Assembly: GCA_040391785.1 (NCBI GenBank)
Contig: JBEBXH010000018.1
Location: 11,365-75,364 of the forward strand
Reading direction: 5' to 3'
From: UBA5239 sp040391785
GTDB lineage: Bacteria > Verrucomicrobiota > Lentisphaeria > Victivallales > Victivallaceae
Length of the DNA stretch: 64,000 nt
Shown: in pieces, positions 44,001-51,880 of the stretch
Numbering within the stretch: the stretch's first letter is position 1
Layout of the letters: each line of letters begins with the position of its first letter
Translations under genes and position numbers: made by a program
The notes under the pieces: generated by a model
What the model saw: only the letters and a program-made list of their open reading frames with translations
Database searches by the model: none
Told to the model about the DNA's origin: nothing

Positions 44001-44981
44001 TTATGCAATTGTTAGCGATGGTACTTGTTCTCCGTTCTGCAGTGCTTCCAGCTTGTCAAAAGCAATGTGAACCATGTCTTCCATTAACTCGCTCACCTGG
44101 ATAACCGGCGCGGACAAGGTGAAATAGCGGATCTTTTCGCTGGTCACGATCAGCGGGTACAGATCTTTACGAAAACCGAAATGGCAGCCGAATAGCTGGC
44201 AGATTTCGTTGGCGACACGGAAGTCGATGGCCATGACGGCGTCGAACGGCAATTCATCCGCTGCAAAAACATCGGCCATGGTGTCGAACATCCCGTGGTG
44301 GAACCCCGTGCCCCAGTAGACGATCGACTCGTCGAATTTTTTCCCGTGCTGCTTCAGCGCTTCCTGATAAATGGCGAAGCGCTCCTGCGCGTGCTGCGGT
44401 TCCCGGCATTCCTCCACAAAGGCCAGGCGCTGCACGCCCCGGGCAAAACATTCATCCAGCGCTTTCATGGTCGGGCGCCAGCTGTCGCCATATACCACAT
44501 TTGTGTTGCGGGTCATGGAATTGTTGTATTTGCCGATGATAATCATCGAGATACCCAGTTGCCTCAGCACGGCGATGATCTCCGCGTTGATATTACCGCT
44601 GACCAGAATGCCGTCCACCCGGCCGTCGCGCAGCACGGGCGGCAACTCGTAAATCGAATCTTCCTTGCCGCTCAACTTGACCAGCGTCAGGTGCAGCTGG
44701 CGGTTGATCGCTTCAATGGCCATGGGGTTGACCAGTTCCACGTACGCGGGGTTGGAAAAATCGCGGTCGACCAGCACAAAGGCGATGTTGGAGGTGTAGC
44801 CGTTGCGGCTCTTTTTCGTCAGATCCTGAATGCTCGAGTTCAGCTTGTAATTCAGCTCATCGCAAGCGGCCAGCACCCGGTCGCGGGTCGTGGCCGAAAC
44901 GCTGGTATTGCCGTTGAAAACTCTTGAAACCGTAGCTTTCGACACTTTCGCCCGGTTTGCCACATCATCCATGCTGATCAT
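44001..44981 (-). CDS. LacI-family transcriptional regulator of module D
   Basis: The 326-residue protein has the LacI helix-turn-helix at 3-25 (MDDVANRAKVSKATVSRVFNG), a hinge helix near 50-60 and the periplasmic-binding-like sensor domain to the end. LacI members repress sugar operons until the inducer binds. The ATG at 44981 has AGGA about 10 bases upstream; ATG 44972 is an alternative. It is the first gene of module D behind a consensus promoter, with a palindrome between promoter and gene, which suggests autoregulation. Confidence 0.9.
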   Translation of the reverse strand: MISMDDVANRAKVSKATVSRVFNGNTSVSATTRDRVLAACDELNYKLNSSIQDLTKKSRNGYTSNIAFVLVDRDFSNPAYVELVNPMAIEAINRQLHLTLVKLSGKEDSIYELPPVLRDGRVDGILVSGNINAEIIAVLRQLGISMIIIGKYNNSMTRNTNVVYGDSWRPTMKALDECFARGVQRLAFVEECREPQHAQERFAIYQEALKQHGKKFDESIVYWGTGFHHGMFDTMADVFAADELPFDAVMAIDFRVANEICQLFGCHFGFRKDLYPLIVTSEKIRYFTLSAPVIQVSELMEDMVHIAFDKLEALQNGEQVPSLTIA

Positions 44982-45006
44982 ACTCGAAAATTCCTGTTGA
45001 ATTAGA

Positions 45007-45016
45007 TTTCATGAAA
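45007..45016. promoter_or_regulatory. Candidate LacI operator palindrome
   Basis: TTTCATGAAA is a perfect 10-bp palindrome in the module D leader, about 16 bases downstream of the -10 box. LacI-family operators are palindromes in such positions, so binding by the adjacent LacI protein is a reasonable inference. Confidence 0.45.
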
Positions 45017-45031
45017 CCTGTTACATGACTA

Positions 45032-45060
45032 ATTATACAGTCAAAACCCAATCTTGTCAA
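45032..45060 (-). promoter_or_regulatory. Consensus promoter of module D
   Basis: On the minus strand TTGACA (45060-45055), 17 bases, TATAAT (45037-45032): an exact sigma-70 consensus, 50 bases before the LacI start. Confidence 0.85.
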
Positions 45061-45076
45061 CACCCCGAAACGAAAA

Positions 45077-45192
45077 AATTGGAGAATTGGTCGCCACTGC
45101 GTGGCTGAATTGGCCGGCACCGTTGGTGCCTGAATTGGAGAATTGGGGAAAAAGCTTCTATGTTTGTCCGACTCGTCCGACTTGTCCGATGT
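45077..45192. repeat. Composite intergenic repeat: AATTGGAGAATTGG pair, hairpin, period-9 GTCCGAC array
   Basis: Between miaA and the LacI gene, a 14-bp direct repeat AATTGGAGAATTGG occurs at 45077-45090 and 45133-45146. GGCACC/GGTGCC with a GTT loop forms a hairpin at 45116-45130. GTCCGA units with period 9 lie at 45166, 45175 and 45184. A hairpin with the same stem size and loop also stands beside the period-9 array at 60376-60447. Confidence 0.8.
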
Positions 45193-45199
45193 TTTGGGT

Positions 45200-46084
45200 T
45201 CAGAAGCGGAGGTTGTCCCAGGGGTATTGCTGGTGGAGGGCTTCCGGGTGCTGGTGCTTGAACCAGGTGATCTGGCGGCGGGCGAATTGCCAGGTAGCGG
45301 TGATGATGTTCTGACGCATGGTTTCGTGGTCGATCTTGCCGTTCAGGTGGTCGGCGATGATGCTGTAGCCGAGCGCTTGCCAGGCCGTGGGCGACTCCAG
45401 CAGGCCGTTGGCGATGGCGGCGCGGGCTTCGTCGATCCAGCCGGCTTCGAGCATTTTGTCAGTGCGGTGGGCAATGCGCTGTTTGAGTTCGTCGCGGTCG
45501 CGGATCAGGTTCCAGACGGTGGCATCGTAACGCAACTGTGGTTTATGCAGCGTTTGGAGTTCGGTCATGGACTTGCCGGTGAGTGTATGGACCTCCAGCG
45601 CGCGGATGAGTTTGCGGCGGTGTTGGGAGAAACGCTCGTAATCCCCGGGGGATTTTTCGCGCATGATTTCCTTGAGCTTTTCGAAGCCCTCGTCGTGATC
45701 GTACAGGCGGTCGAGTTCGGCGCGGAGTTCGCGGTCGCCCGGCAGCGGGTCCAGCCCATAAAGCAGCGCTTTGATGTACATCCCGGTGCCCCCGGCGATG
45801 ACCGGCAGACGGTTGCGGGACCAGATATCGGCAATGGCTCTTTCGGCCAGTTCCAGAAAAGTGTAGACGTCGACCCGGACGGAGAAATCGAAAACGTCGA
45901 TCAGGTGATGCGGCACCCGCGCTTTTTCTTCGGCGGAGGGTTTGGCGGTGCCGATGTCGAGACCCTTGTAGAGCTGCATGGAATCGGCGGAAATGATCTC
46001 TCCGTTGTTCTCGGCGGCGATGCGGAGCGCGAGCTCGCTCTTGCCGCTGGCGGTGGGTCCGGTTATGACCAGCAGCTTATTCAT
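45200..46084 (-). CDS. miaA: tRNA dimethylallyltransferase MiaA
   Basis: The 294-residue cytosolic enzyme transfers dimethylallyl from dimethylallyl diphosphate to A37 of tRNAs reading codons that begin with U. It has the P-loop GPTASGKSELA (8-18), SADSMQLYKGLDIGTAKP (33-50), the VAGGTGMYIKALL-type loop (here IAGGTGMYIKALL, near 98) and the C-terminal TWQFARRQITWF motif. The start overlaps the end of lspA by 8 bases, making dksA-like, lspA and miaA a coupled run. Confidence 0.96.
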   Translation of the reverse strand: MNKLLVITGPTASGKSELALRIAAENNGEIISADSMQLYKGLDIGTAKPSAEEKARVPHHLIDVFDFSVRVDVYTFLELAERAIADIWSRNRLPVIAGGTGMYIKALLYGLDPLPGDRELRAELDRLYDHDEGFEKLKEIMREKSPGDYERFSQHRRKLIRALEVHTLTGKSMTELQTLHKPQLRYDATVWNLIRDRDELKQRIAHRTDKMLEAGWIDEARAAIANGLLESPTAWQALGYSIIADHLNGKIDHETMRQNIITATWQFARRQITWFKHQHPEALHQQYPWDNLRF

Positions 46085-46652
46085 CCTTGGACGGCGGAGG
46101 CTCGGCGGCGACTGCCGTAGCGGCTTCCTGCTGCTTTTTCAGTTTCTCGTGGGACGGCCGGATCATGACCGAGAGGAAATAGATACCCAGCCCGATGCAG
46201 ATCGCCATATCCGCCACGTTGAACGCCGGCCAATGGCTCCTTCCCCAGTAAAAATCGAGGAAGTCGATAACTTCGCCGCGCCAGACCCGGTCGATGGAGT
46301 TGCCGATGATGCCGCTCAGGATGATGAAGAGCGCCCAGTAGCGCTCGGTCCAGCCCTCGGTGAGCCAACGCATGAAGCAGATGGCGGCGGCGGCCACGAC
46401 CAGCCCGATGACCAGGAGCAGCCAGACCTGGCCCTGCAGGACGCCCCAGGCGGCGCCTTTGTTGGTCACGTAGACCAGGTCGAAAAGGTCGGGAATGACG
46501 GTGATATGATTGCCGCGCAGGTGATGCGCGGCCAGAATCTTGGTGACTTGGTCGATAATCAGCAGAAGGGCGCCGAAACCGGCGGCCCAGGCGATGACAT
46601 GGCGCTCGCGCGGATTGATTTTCAGGTCCTTCTGAATCAGATTACTCAACAT
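46077..46652 (-). CDS. lspA: Lipoprotein signal peptidase
   Basis: The 191-residue inner-membrane aspartyl protease cleaves lipoprotein signal peptides before the lipidated Cys. Four membrane helices are visible. The family motifs are DQVTK (34-38), NKGAAWG (64-70), GNSIDR with catalytic Asp121, and FNVAD with catalytic Asp148. N- and C-terminal hydrophilic extensions make it slightly longer than the usual 160-170. It overlaps both neighbours, by 11 bases with the dksA-like gene and 8 with miaA. It would process the lipoprotein at 20381-20992. Confidence 0.95.
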   Translation of the reverse strand: MLSNLIQKDLKINPRERHVIAWAAGFGALLLIIDQVTKILAAHHLRGNHITVIPDLFDLVYVTNKGAAWGVLQGQVWLLLVIGLVVAAAAICFMRWLTEGWTERYWALFIILSGIIGNSIDRVWRGEVIDFLDFYWGRSHWPAFNVADMAICIGLGIYFLSVMIRPSHEKLKKQQEAATAVAAEPPPSKDE

Positions 46653-47421
46653 TGGGATTGCGTCCGTTGTTTTTTTCGCGGATGGATTTGCACTTCACGC
46701 AATATACGGCGTAAGGACGATATTCGAGGCGAGCTTCGTTGATCCGCTCGCTGCAGTCCTGGCAGAAACCGTATTCGCCTTCGCTCAGGCGCTCGAGGGC
46801 GCGCTCGATCAGTTCGAGGACGTTGCCGTCTTCGGTGAGGAGCTGGAGCTCGATTTCGTTGCGGGAACTATCGCTGCTGACGTCCGCCATGTGAGTGGTG
46901 ACGCCGCGTTTATCGAGGTTATCCGAATTCAAAGCGCCTTCCAGGCGGACCTGCATGCGGCCGGTGATCTGGTCATGCGCCGTCATCAGCAAATCATAAT
47001 ATTTTTTGTCGGCGGCAGACGGCCGCTTGGGTTTAGCCGGGGCTTTCGCGACGGGCTTAGCCTTGGCAACCGGTTTCGCAGCTACTTTAGCTTTGGCCGG
47101 AGCTTTCGCCGCGGGCTTGGCAACTACTTTAGCCGGGGCTTTCGCGACGGGTTTGGCAACTACTTTGGCCGGGGCTTTCGCAGCGGGCTTGGCGGCTGCT
47201 TTGGCCACAGGCTTAGCAGCAACTTTAGCAACCGGTTTCGCTATAGCTTTGGCCTTGGCCGGAGCTTTTGCGACAGGCTTGGCGGCTACTTTTGCCGAAG
47301 CTTTCGCGACGGGTTTAGGTGCGGGTTTTACCGGAGCTTTGGCAGCGGGTTTGGCCTTGACCGCAGCCTTGGATTTGGCGGCAGGTTTGGTCACAGCTTT
47401 CGTTTTCTCTATTTTGGCCAT
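46642..47421 (-). CDS. DksA/TraR-type zinc-finger protein with H1-like Lys/Ala/Pro-rich N-terminus
   Basis: The 259-residue protein has two very different halves. Residues 1 to about 133 are built almost only of Lys, Ala, Pro and Val in imperfect repeats such as AKAPAKVVAKPVAK, resembling the tails of eukaryotic histone H1 and of AlgP-like bacterial proteins. Residues about 140-259 form a DksA/TraR domain with a coiled-coil helix pair, an acidic-tip region and a zinc finger CQDC...CVKC. DksA-type proteins bind the RNA polymerase secondary channel; the basic tail would be expected to bind DNA or RNA. It leads the lspA-miaA run and has its own promoter. Confidence 0.9.
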   Translation of the reverse strand: MAKIEKTKAVTKPAAKSKAAVKAKPAAKAPVKPAPKPVAKASAKVAAKPVAKAPAKAKAIAKPVAKVAAKPVAKAAAKPAAKAPAKVVAKPVAKAPAKVVAKPAAKAPAKAKVAAKPVAKAKPVAKAPAKPKRPSAADKKYYDLLMTAHDQITGRMQVRLEGALNSDNLDKRGVTTHMADVSSDSSRNEIELQLLTEDGNVLELIERALERLSEGEYGFCQDCSERINEARLEYRPYAVYCVKCKSIREKNNGRNPNVE

Positions 47422-47467
47422 TTCGCACCTCGTCGTTAAATTGCCTGAATATCGGAACTGGCCGATT

Positions 47468-47495
47468 AATATATCATAAAAATTAGATATTGCAA
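47468..47495 (-). promoter_or_regulatory. Probable promoter of the dksA-like-lspA-miaA operon
   Basis: On the minus strand TTGCAA (47495-47490), 16 bases, TATATT (47473-47468), about 47 bases before the start codon. Confidence 0.55.
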
Positions 47496-47548
47496 TGGTA
47501 TTTTGATATTTGTCGGATTAAATTAGGGGTTCAGGAGAAATCAGGAAT

Positions 47549-48412
47549 ATGGATGAAAAGCTAATTGATTTACATATGCACAGCACGGCTTCGGACGGTT
47601 CATTCGCCCCGGCTGAGCTGATAAAGATGGCGAAAGAGCGGCATTTGTACGCCGTGGCACTGACCGATCACGACACCGTGGCCGGGCTGGAGGAATTCAT
47701 GGCCGCGGCGGAAAAAGACCAGGTCACCGCGGTGCCCGGCGTCGAAATATCGACCACTTTCGATCATCGCGAAGTCCATATTCTCGGACTTTTCATCGAT
47801 TACCATTCGGCGGAACTGAATGCATTTCTGGATATGGTGCGGACCCGGCGGCACGAGCGTAACGAGCGGATCATCGCCAAACTGCGCGAGCGCGGATACG
47901 AAATCACGCTGGAAGACGCCACCGCCATGGCCGGCGGCGACGTGGTGGGCCGTCCGCACATCGCCATGGCGCTGCGGGCCAAATACGAATTCGAATCGAT
48001 GCAGGATGTGTTTGACAAACTCCTGAAAAAGGGGCGTCCGGCTTATTCGCCGCGCGCGCTGACCAGTCCCTACGAGGCCATCGCTCAGATCCACGGTGCG
48101 GGCGGGGTTGCCGTGTGGGCGCACCCGATTTTCCGGCAGCCCAACGAATATCAATGGTGCCGCAAAGGAATCAAATACCTGAAAAAAGCCGGATTGGACG
48201 CCCTTGAGGTTTACTATACGAGTTTCAATGCCGATCAGACGGAAGCGCTGCAGAATTATGCCGTGGAATTCGAACTGGCGGGCTCCGGCGGCTCGGACTT
48301 CCACGGCATGACCCACACCGAAACCCAGATGGGCATCGGCAACGGCGGCCTCCGGGTACCGTATGAATTCTATGAGAATCTCCGCGCTTTGGCCGAACGA
48401 TATAAAAATTGA
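47549..48412 (+). CDS. PHP-domain phosphoesterase (TrpH/YciV-like)
   Basis: The 287-residue cytosolic protein has the PHP metal-binding motifs: DLHMHSTASDG (6-16), TDHDTVAG (37-44), PGVEIS (63-68), a HAHP-like WAHP near 190 and GSGGSDFHG near 250. The layout matches TrpH/YciV enzymes, which hydrolyse 3',5'-nucleoside bisphosphates or the 5' ends of short RNAs. It is divergent from the dksA-like operon. Its stop codon lies in the first unit of a GAGAATT repeat array. Confidence 0.9.
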   Translation: MDEKLIDLHMHSTASDGSFAPAELIKMAKERHLYAVALTDHDTVAGLEEFMAAAEKDQVTAVPGVEISTTFDHREVHILGLFIDYHSAELNAFLDMVRTRRHERNERIIAKLRERGYEITLEDATAMAGGDVVGRPHIAMALRAKYEFESMQDVFDKLLKKGRPAYSPRALTSPYEAIAQIHGAGGVAVWAHPIFRQPNEYQWCRKGIKYLKKAGLDALEVYYTSFNADQTEALQNYAVEFELAGSGGSDFHGMTHTETQMGIGNGGLRVPYEFYENLRALAERYKN

Positions 48413-48465
48413 GAATTGAGAATTGAGAATTGAGAATTGAGAATTGAGAATTGAGAATTGAGAAT
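48407..48465. repeat. Period-7 GAGAATT tandem array
   Basis: Seven complete GAGAATT units (48411-48459) and an eighth ending GAGAATG follow one another without interruption, beginning at the stop codon of the PHP gene. Confidence 0.95.
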
Positions 48466-48528
48466 GAAGGAAAGGGAGGAATCCCTTTAACCCTCTTTTG
48501 ATAAAATTTTTGGAGTTGAGGTCGAATT

Positions 48529-50718
48529 TTGATAAAAGATAAGCTCTTTCCCCAATTTTCAATTCTCAATTCTCAATTCTCCATTTTAAAAATTTATCCC
48601 GGAATTTTCATCGCGGCCGGGGTGATTTGTGGTGGCAACAGTTGGATTCTGGCGGCGGTGGTGGGAGTGCTGCTGATACCGTTTTTCCGCAAAAAGCAGG
48701 TGCTGACGTTTGCGGCGGCGGCACTGCTGGCGCTGGTGATCGGTTTGATTTCGGGCTACCGGCCGGCGTCTTCGTATTTGAACCAGCTCGGCGAGCGCGA
48801 CGCCGCCGCTGAAATCAGGGTCCGCGTGACCGATACTGCTTACGGCGGCGAGAAAATTCCGTGGCTGAATCCACCGATTTTTTTTCAGGCCCGGATCGTC
48901 GCCATGCGGCTGAACGGCGAAAAGGATTTCGTTCCGGCCGGCGGCAAAATCATGATCCGCGCGGAGGATGCCAAACCGTTTTACGGGGATTTCCTGCAGC
49001 TGAACGGGGTGTTCCGGCATCCGCGCAACGAGTCTTTGTACCGGCGGCATATCGTCAAGGCGGACTCCGTGGAGGGAGGTGAGGGCGTTTACGGCGTGAT
49101 CGGATTCGACTACGGCACCTATTTGAACAACCGGGGCATCGAGCGAATTTTCTATGCCTCGGAGTGCAAAGCGGCCGAGGGCGAACCGGGGATTTTTCAG
49201 AAGGCCTACCGGCTGATTTTGCGCGGACGCGAAGCGGCGTTGGCGTCGGTGGGCTCGCACATGCGGACCGATGAAAACAAGGGGATGATCGCGGCGCTGC
49301 TTTTCGGCTGTCCACAGGGCGTGACCAAGGAAATGCGCAAGAGCTTCATTTTCAGCGGTACCGTGCATGTTTTCACCGTCAGCGGGCTGCACGTGGGGAT
49401 CGTGGCGCTGCTGGCGGGAATGATGCTGCGCGTGGTGCCGTTTCGCTGGCGTTATTTGCTGATTCCGGCGGCGGTGTTCGTGTATGTACTGGCCACGGGG
49501 ATGAACGCGCCGTCGATCCGGGCGTTTACCATGATCACGGTGTGGTGCCTGTGCCGCGCATTTCTGCTGAAAACGCCGGGGCTGAACCTGGTACTGGTGG
49601 CGGCGGCGCTGTTATTGCTGTTCAACCCCGGTTATCTTTTCGACATGGGGTTCCAGTATTCGTTCATCACGGTGGGTTTCCTGATTCTGTGCACGGGCAT
49701 CGTCACCCGGATCAACGACGCGATTTTCGAGCGGCAGCGCTGGATTCCGGCCACGCACCTGGGCTGGCGGGCGCGGATGCTCCGCAAATGGGGCGGCAGC
49801 TTCTGCGGCACGCTCTGCGGATGCACGGTCGCATGGCTGGCCGGGAGCGCCATCGCGCTGACGTATCAGGGGATCTACGTGCCGTTTTCGGTGATGGCGA
49901 ACCTGCTGCTGGTGCCGCTGGTCTGGGTGCTTTATCCACTGGCGCTGCTGGCTCCGCTCTTTGAACCGGTGGCGTGGCTCATGGAGTGGATCCTGGGGGC
50001 GATGCGGGGCATCTGCGATTTCTTTTATTACTGCTTCGAAAGTACACCGTGCGCCAAACCGCCGCTGTGGTCGATTTTCGTCTTTTTCCCGGCGCTGGCG
50101 CTGATGCTGGCGGTCAAACGCAAAACTGTGGCGTTCACCGCCGGGGCGGTGGTGCTGGCGACGATCGGTTACTGGCATTATCTGGCGCTGGCGCGGCCGC
50201 CGTCGGTGATGGTGATGCACGGAGGCGGTTCGAACGTCCCGGCACTGGTCATTTCCGCCCCGGCCAGCGATGAAGCGGTCATGGTCAATGTGCCTTCGTA
50301 CGAGGCCGGTTCCGCCGCCGCGTACCTGCTGCGCTCACGCGGCGTGCAGCACATCGGCAAACTGCTGTTTATCCGGGGCCTGAAAAACCACGTGGCCGGG
50401 GCCGAGCGGCTGCTCGACTCGATCGTGGTCGACGAAATCGTCGTGCCCACGCATTTTTCCAAACGCGAATACCTTCACCGGATTCTCGCCGCGACGACGC
50501 AAAAAGTCCGCGATTCAAGCACCAATCCCAAATTATCGACTGAAAATCAGCACAGTGTCATTGAATATTCCTATGGAAGCTTTATTATAAAGGCGGATGT
50601 TTTGCAAACGGATCACGGAATCACCCGGATTGTCCTGACCGCGTCCGGCTACGAGCCGGTGTCGCTGGAACTGACAAACAGCAGTATATTGGAAATCGAA
50701 GAATATGAGTTCAGGTAA
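48529..50718 (+). CDS. comEC: ComEC/Rec2-family DNA-uptake channel protein
   Basis: The 729-residue inner-membrane protein has N-terminal helices and a DUF4131-like soluble part (about 70-210). The Competence domain with about nine helices follows (about 240-500), including the VHVFTVSGLHVGIVA segment and a GMNAPSIRA motif. A shortened C-terminal metallo-beta-lactamase-like region (about 560-729) lacks the HxHxDH signature. ComEC carries single-stranded DNA across the inner membrane. The start appears to be TTG at 48529 after GAGGT. If so, residues 9-20 are encoded by an inverted copy of the GAGAATT repeat. The start is uncertain; no ATG is available nearby. Confidence 0.85.
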   Translation: MIKDKLFPQFSILNSQFSILKIYPGIFIAAGVICGGNSWILAAVVGVLLIPFFRKKQVLTFAAAALLALVIGLISGYRPASSYLNQLGERDAAAEIRVRVTDTAYGGEKIPWLNPPIFFQARIVAMRLNGEKDFVPAGGKIMIRAEDAKPFYGDFLQLNGVFRHPRNESLYRRHIVKADSVEGGEGVYGVIGFDYGTYLNNRGIERIFYASECKAAEGEPGIFQKAYRLILRGREAALASVGSHMRTDENKGMIAALLFGCPQGVTKEMRKSFIFSGTVHVFTVSGLHVGIVALLAGMMLRVVPFRWRYLLIPAAVFVYVLATGMNAPSIRAFTMITVWCLCRAFLLKTPGLNLVLVAAALLLLFNPGYLFDMGFQYSFITVGFLILCTGIVTRINDAIFERQRWIPATHLGWRARMLRKWGGSFCGTLCGCTVAWLAGSAIALTYQGIYVPFSVMANLLLVPLVWVLYPLALLAPLFEPVAWLMEWILGAMRGICDFFYYCFESTPCAKPPLWSIFVFFPALALMLAVKRKTVAFTAGAVVLATIGYWHYLALARPPSVMVMHGGGSNVPALVISAPASDEAVMVNVPSYEAGSAAAYLLRSRGVQHIGKLLFIRGLKNHVAGAERLLDSIVVDEIVVPTHFSKREYLHRILAATTQKVRDSSTNPKLSTENQHSVIEYSYGSFIIKADVLQTDHGITRIVLTASGYEPVSLELTNSSILEIEEYEFR
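48561..48581. repeat. Inverted AATTCTC period-7 array in the comEC 5' end
   Basis: Three AATTCTC units, the reverse complement of GAGAATT, lie 96 bases after the array at 48407-48465. The two could pair over at least 21 bases in RNA or in single-stranded DNA. Confidence 0.9.
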
Positions 50719-51880
50719 AAAAATGAAGATTTGCCACGTCATCACCCGGATGATTGTGGGCGGCGCCCAGGAAAATACCCTGTTCACGATCATCGGCCAC
50801 CTGCAGAAAGGGCACGAAGTGGTGCTGGTGACCGGTCCCACCTCCGGGCCGGAGGGCAAACTGCTGCAGAACCCCGATCTGCCGGAATTCGAGGTCATCG
50901 AGATTCCGTCAATGATCCGTTCGGTGAACCCGCTGCGGGATTTCCAGGCGTATTCAGCAATGAAAAAGCTGTTCAAAGAACGCAAATTCGACGTTGTCCA
51001 CACCCACACATCCAAGGCCGGGATCCTGGGGCGCGCCGCCGCGTGGGATGCGAAAATACCGGTGGTGGTGCACACTGTCCACGGACAGGCGTTCCACCCC
51101 TACCAGAGCAAATTCAGTAACTGGCTATACCGGACGGCGGAGCGTTTCGCGGCGAAGCGTTCGCACAAAATTTTCGCGGTGGCGCAGGCCATGATCGACC
51201 AGTGCGTGGCGGCGAAAATCGGCCCGCCCGAACTTTACAAAGTGGTTTACAGCGGCATGGAAATCGAGAAGTTCCTCGACGCCAAACCAGAACCCGAACT
51301 GCGCGACAAACTCGGCATTCCCGAGGGAGTGAAAGTGATCGGCGCCATCGGGCGGCTTTTTCCGCAAAAGGGTTACGAATACATGATCCCGGCGGCGCGG
51401 CTGATTCTCGACGCCCACCCCGAAACCCATTTCCTGATCGTGGGCAACGGCATTATGCGCGAGGAATACGACGCCTGGATCGCGAAGCTCGGCATGACCG
51501 ATAAGTTCCATTTCGCCGGGCTGGTGCCGCCGGATCAGGTCTGCCGCTACACTGCGCTGATGGATATTCTGATGCACCTCTCGCTGCATGAGGGGCTCCC
51601 CCGCGCGGTGGTACAGGCGCTCGGCAGCGGCAAACCCGCCATCGGTTTCACGCTCGACGGCACGCCCGAAGTGATCATCCCCGGCGAGACCGGTTTCCTC
51701 GCCGCGCCCGAGAGCGACGCCGAAGCCGCCGCGGGCGCCATCAAAATTCTCGACGACCCCGAACTCGCCAAGCGCATGGGCGAAAACGGCCGCCGCCTCG
51801 TGGCTGACCGTTTCCCGTGGCAGAAAATGGCGGATATCCTTGAAGATGAATATGAACAACTCCTCTCAGAAACTCGCTGA
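50705..51880 (+). CDS. GT4-family glycosyltransferase
   Basis: The cytosolic or peripheral protein of 391 residues (385 if the ATG at 50723 is used) is a GT-B retaining glycosyltransferase. The N-terminal domain begins KICHVITRMIVGGAQENT with a glycine-rich loop. The C-terminal domain has IGAIGRLFPQKGYE (near 210) and the donor-binding HEGLPRAVVQALGSGKP (near 300), typical of GT4. Such enzymes usually build exopolysaccharide or O-antigen on a lipid carrier. It overlaps the end of comEC by 14 bases and the start of larE by about 35. Confidence 0.9.
   Translation: MSSGKKMKICHVITRMIVGGAQENTLFTIIGHLQKGHEVVLVTGPTSGPEGKLLQNPDLPEFEVIEIPSMIRSVNPLRDFQAYSAMKKLFKERKFDVVHTHTSKAGILGRAAAWDAKIPVVVHTVHGQAFHPYQSKFSNWLYRTAERFAAKRSHKIFAVAQAMIDQCVAAKIGPPELYKVVYSGMEIEKFLDAKPEPELRDKLGIPEGVKVIGAIGRLFPQKGYEYMIPAARLILDAHPETHFLIVGNGIMREEYDAWIAKLGMTDKFHFAGLVPPDQVCRYTALMDILMHLSLHEGLPRAVVQALGSGKPAIGFTLDGTPEVIIPGETGFLAAPESDAEAAAGAIKILDDPELAKRMGENGRRLVADRFPWQKMADILEDEYEQLLSETR

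Noticed and set aside
46642..47035. Lys/Ala-rich stretch of the DksA-like gene as a separate histone-like gene
   Set aside because: The reading frame is continuous from the basic tail through the zinc finger with one start and one stop, so it is one protein.
48407..48465. Possible CRISPR array
   Set aside because: The units are 7 bases long and contiguous without spacers, so it is a simple tandem repeat.
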